In this document: one piece after another, positions 13,581 through 15,617 of the stretch
Layout of the letters: every line of letters starts with the position of its first letter
How positions within the stretch are numbered: the stretch's first letter is position 1
Source of the DNA: SZUA-217 sp036446835
Lineage (GTDB): Bacteria; Actinomycetota; Acidimicrobiia; Spongiisociales; ZC4RG35
NCBI GenBank assembly: GCA_036446835.1
Contig: JAZFTT010000242.1
Span: 1 to 15,617, forward strand
Direction: 5' to 3'
Length of the DNA stretch: 15,617 nucleotides
Notes under the pieces: model-generated
What the model saw: only the letters and a program-made list of their open reading frames with translations
Told to the model about the DNA's origin: nothing
The model's database searches: none
Position numbers and translations under genes: made by a program

Positions 13581-15134
13581 CTAAAAGAGGAGGGCTGTGG
13601 CTGTGTCGACCCTGGGGTCGGGTGCGGAACGACGGTTGTCCCCTTCCAACTCGATCAAGGAGAGGGGCCCCCATCCGGATTGCATCGCGTCAAGCTCCTC
13701 AATGACATGCCCACGCGATCGCAGATCGGTGAGCGTGGCCTCCGACATTCCAGGTTCGACAGTGAGTCTCGATTCTGAGTAAGGCCCAAAACCGGAGATA
13801 GTCCAGCGCGGAGCCGACTGTGCCGTCTCGAGTCCGGCACCCCCGAGGATCGCATGCGCCCCGACTTGAGCTATGAGCTGCGGTTGAACTGATCCGCCAC
13901 GTGTCCCAAGCACCCACTTCGGGCTGGCGCCGGCCGTCCAGAGAGTTGGCGACAGCGTGTGGAGTGGCCTCTTCCGGGGAGCCAGCTCGTTGGGGTGTCC
14001 GGGAGTGAGACTGAACCCTCCACCGCGGTCTTGCAACAGGAACCCGGATCGGGCGGCGCCAAAAGGGGACCCGGTGCCCCGGTAGTTCGACTGGATGATG
14101 GACACCGCCATTCCGCTGGAATCTGCAACGCAGAGGTAGGCGGTGCCCGACGTCGATCCGATGCTTTTCGGCCAAGTACCTGAGTGACTCTTGGAGACAC
14201 TCGAGGCCGCTCGCTCCAGCCGATCCCTGTCCAGAAGGAGGTCTGCTGGAAGGCCAAGGTGGTCAGGGTCGGCTGTGAGATCGTTTTGCTCCCAGGCCAG
14301 GCAACGGTATGCCTCGATCAGCAAGTGTCTGCGAAGCGGATCCTCGAGGTCCTCTGGTGGCGTCAGCATCTCGAAGACAGAGAGTGTGGCTGGACCGAGG
14401 TAACCCTGAGAGTTGGGCGGGACCGTCCAGGCATCGAGCCCAGCGATTTGGGCTCCGATCGGATCGACCCACTCCGCCTGGCTCAATTCCATGTCTTGGA
14501 GGGTTATCAGACCACCGACGGCTTTGACGATGTCTTCCCCGGCTCGTCCCTGGTAGAAGGAGTCCCGTCCCGAGTCGGCAATCGATTCGAGCGTCGCCGC
14601 CAGGTCGAGGCGTGTGATGAAGTCTCCTCGCGCCACCGGCCGTCCACCGGGATAGAGATCTGCAACCGACGGGTTGTTCCGATATACGTCGGCCATCCTG
14701 GTGAAGGCCCTTTCTTGCTCCGTCGAGACCTCGAATCCCGACCTGGCGAGGTCGATCGCGGGGGCGAGGGCGTCACCAATTGGCAGGGCCCCGAATTTCT
14801 CGGACAGGGCCACGAAGCCGTCGACACATCCGGGAACGGTGACGGTTAGCGGGTGATCTCTGGGTACTTCGGTCTCGTCGGCGTCGCGCAAGATGGCAGC
14901 GCTTGCATTGGACCCCGATCTGCCTGAAGCATTCAGGGCTCTGGGTTTGTCCCAACTCGGCCGATGAACGAGGGCGAAGAGATCGCCGCCGATACCTGAT
15001 GTCTCCGGCGCCACCACGCCCTGTGCCGCCACCGCGGCAATGGCGGCGTCGACGGCGTTACCGCCGCCGGCTAGAAGGCGTCTACCGGCCTCGGCCGACA
15101 GATTGTGTGGCGTAGCAACAGCTTTGGAGGTCAA
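13581..15134 (-). CDS. Gamma-glutamyltransferase family protein (GGT / cephalosporin acylase-like)
   Basis: N-terminal-nucleophile hydrolase of 517 residues. The precursor normally cuts itself before a catalytic Thr; here Thr331 in GTAYLCVADSSGMAVS aligns with that residue, giving a light chain of 187 residues, the expected size. Other marks are the opening ATPHNLSAEAGRRLLAGGGNAVDAA, the block APETSGIGGDLFALV, Arg72 in NASGRSG (likely carboxylate binding), PLHTLSPT (390-397, the PLSSM-region equivalent) and LGTRGGSVQPQL. No signal peptide is present, so it is probably cytoplasmic, unlike classical periplasmic GGT. The start is TTG 15134, whose TTGA overlaps the stop of the upstream gene, with AAGG 9 nt before. 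Substrate could be glutathione-like gamma-glutamyl compounds or other amides; the sequence does not decide. Confidence 0.9.
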   Translation of the reverse strand: MTSKAVATPHNLSAEAGRRLLAGGGNAVDAAIAAVAAQGVVAPETSGIGGDLFALVHRPSWDKPRALNASGRSGSNASAAILRDADETEVPRDHPLTVTVPGCVDGFVALSEKFGALPIGDALAPAIDLARSGFEVSTEQERAFTRMADVYRNNPSVADLYPGGRPVARGDFITRLDLAATLESIADSGRDSFYQGRAGEDIVKAVGGLITLQDMELSQAEWVDPIGAQIAGLDAWTVPPNSQGYLGPATLSVFEMLTPPEDLEDPLRRHLLIEAYRCLAWEQNDLTADPDHLGLPADLLLDRDRLERAASSVSKSHSGTWPKSIGSTSGTAYLCVADSSGMAVSIIQSNYRGTGSPFGAARSGFLLQDRGGGFSLTPGHPNELAPRKRPLHTLSPTLWTAGASPKWVLGTRGGSVQPQLIAQVGAHAILGGAGLETAQSAPRWTISGFGPYSESRLTVEPGMSEATLTDLRSRGHVIEELDAMQSGWGPLSLIELEGDNRRSAPDPRVDTATALLF

Positions 15135-15616
15135 GAAACCTTGAGGTCGGGGAGCATGCGATTCAGAGCGTCGAGGACCGCGCGCACCACAGCCTTGGTC
15201 TCGTCGTCGTCGGCGAAAGCCGACCCGATGAGTATTCGCTCATTTGCCTCGGTGACCAGAACGACCTGGGCAATCGCGATCCTTCGGCTGCCCAGCGTCG
15301 TCACGTCCATCGAACTGATCGCCAGTGCGGCCGAGTCTTGTATCGCCTGCCGTACGGCTTCGAGGGTGGCCTCCGCAATCTGACGGGGTCTCGTCGCAGA
15401 AGATGCTGCACCGGCCGCGGTTCCCAGCAGGAGGCTGTCTTGCCAGCGCAATGTGACTGTGACTTCGGCCTTTGCGCCCTCCAGCGCTTCTGAGACGTCG
15501 ACGAGGGCGGGTCGAATCCCACCGTCGAGGTCGGCGTCGGCCAATTGGACGACTGACACAACACGACGGTCGATATCGATTCCGAACAAGGCCTGACCGA
15601 GTGACTGAACGTCCCT
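15131..15616 (-). CDS. Hypothetical protein with internal duplication, 5' partial
   Basis: I do not recognise this protein. The frame runs open to the right edge, so the N-terminus lies outside; 161 residues are visible. An internal TTG at 15589 is a possible but unlikely start. The C-terminal 110 residues show two similar units of beta-strands followed by an amphipathic helix: one around VTLRWQDSLLLGTAAG followed by RQIAEATLEAVRQA, the other around AQVVLVTEANERILIGSAF followed by AVVRAVLDALNRML. Both share the pattern 'hh.G.A...(10-16)...A..hhhh'. The end, PDLKVS, is short. The protein has no membrane segment or signal in the visible part. The TGA stop overlaps the TTG start of the gamma-glutamyltransferase gene, implying shared expression. 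Confidence 0.7.
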   Translation of the reverse strand, partial: RDVQSLGQALFGIDIDRRVVSVVQLADADLDGGIRPALVDVSEALEGAKAEVTVTLRWQDSLLLGTAAGAASSATRPRQIAEATLEAVRQAIQDSAALAISSMDVTTLGSRRIAIAQVVLVTEANERILIGSAFADDDETKAVVRAVLDALNRMLPDLKVS

Positions 15617-15617
15617 G

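Noticed and set aside
13579..13589. CTCT-AAA-AGAG at the LLM/GGT convergence as a terminator
   Set aside because: A 4-bp AT/GC stem with no T-run; insufficient.
14184..14849. A 221-residue plus-strand open frame inside the GGT gene
   Set aside because: Typical high-GC antisense shadow; Arg/Gly/Val-rich without domain features.

Overview
The window looks like chromosomal DNA of a high-GC actinobacterium, perhaps of the Acidimicrobiia type; the lineage is an inference. Signs are the roughly 60% GC, many GTG and TTG starts, several TAnnnT boxes 6-7 nt before start codons (leaderless promoters), an F420-type luciferase-like oxidoreductase, a DUF222/13E12-type relic and a DrrA/DrrB-type exporter. 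Genes are packed tightly, and most of the window is ordinary core or accessory metabolism. No tRNA, rRNA, CRISPR array, insertion sequence or phage module was seen.

Region 1 (1-3164, + strand) is a corrinoid salvage operon: substrate-binding protein (5' end outside the window), FecCD permease, ABC ATPase and CobO adenosyltransferase. All are joined by overlapping stop/start codons, so uptake and adenosylation of corrinoid appear co-expressed. Region 2 (3173-4735) holds a minus-strand alpha/beta hydrolase and the decayed remnant of a DUF222 (HNH-endonuclease family) gene. The remnant has two +1 frameshifts, has lost its 3' half, and differs from its neighbours in codon choice.

Region 3 (4732-7615, - strand) is a probable operon of an ACAD10/11-type (APH-fold) kinase followed by a DrrA-type ATPase and DrrB-type ABC-2 permease. 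Divergent from it, region 4 (7672-9932, + strand) encodes a DUF885 metallopeptidase-like protein coupled to a flavin reductase-like protein. Region 5 (9934-12506, - strand) has a four-LysM M23 cell-wall hydrolase, the 23S rRNA/tRNA methyltransferase RlmN, and a small membrane-anchored helix-hairpin-helix protein just upstream of rlmN.

Region 6 begins at a 45-bp divergent promoter region with an F420-dependent LLM oxidoreductase (12552-13568, +). It meets, head-on, a minus-strand pair: a cytoplasmic gamma-glutamyltransferase-family protein and, upstream of it, a hypothetical protein with an internal duplication that runs off the right edge. No clear-cut novel multi-gene system is visible. The points most worth a second look are the double-frameshifted DUF222 relic, the kinase-exporter operon, the recurrent TTGA/GTGA translational couplings, the leaderless promoter spacing and the duplicated hypothetical protein.
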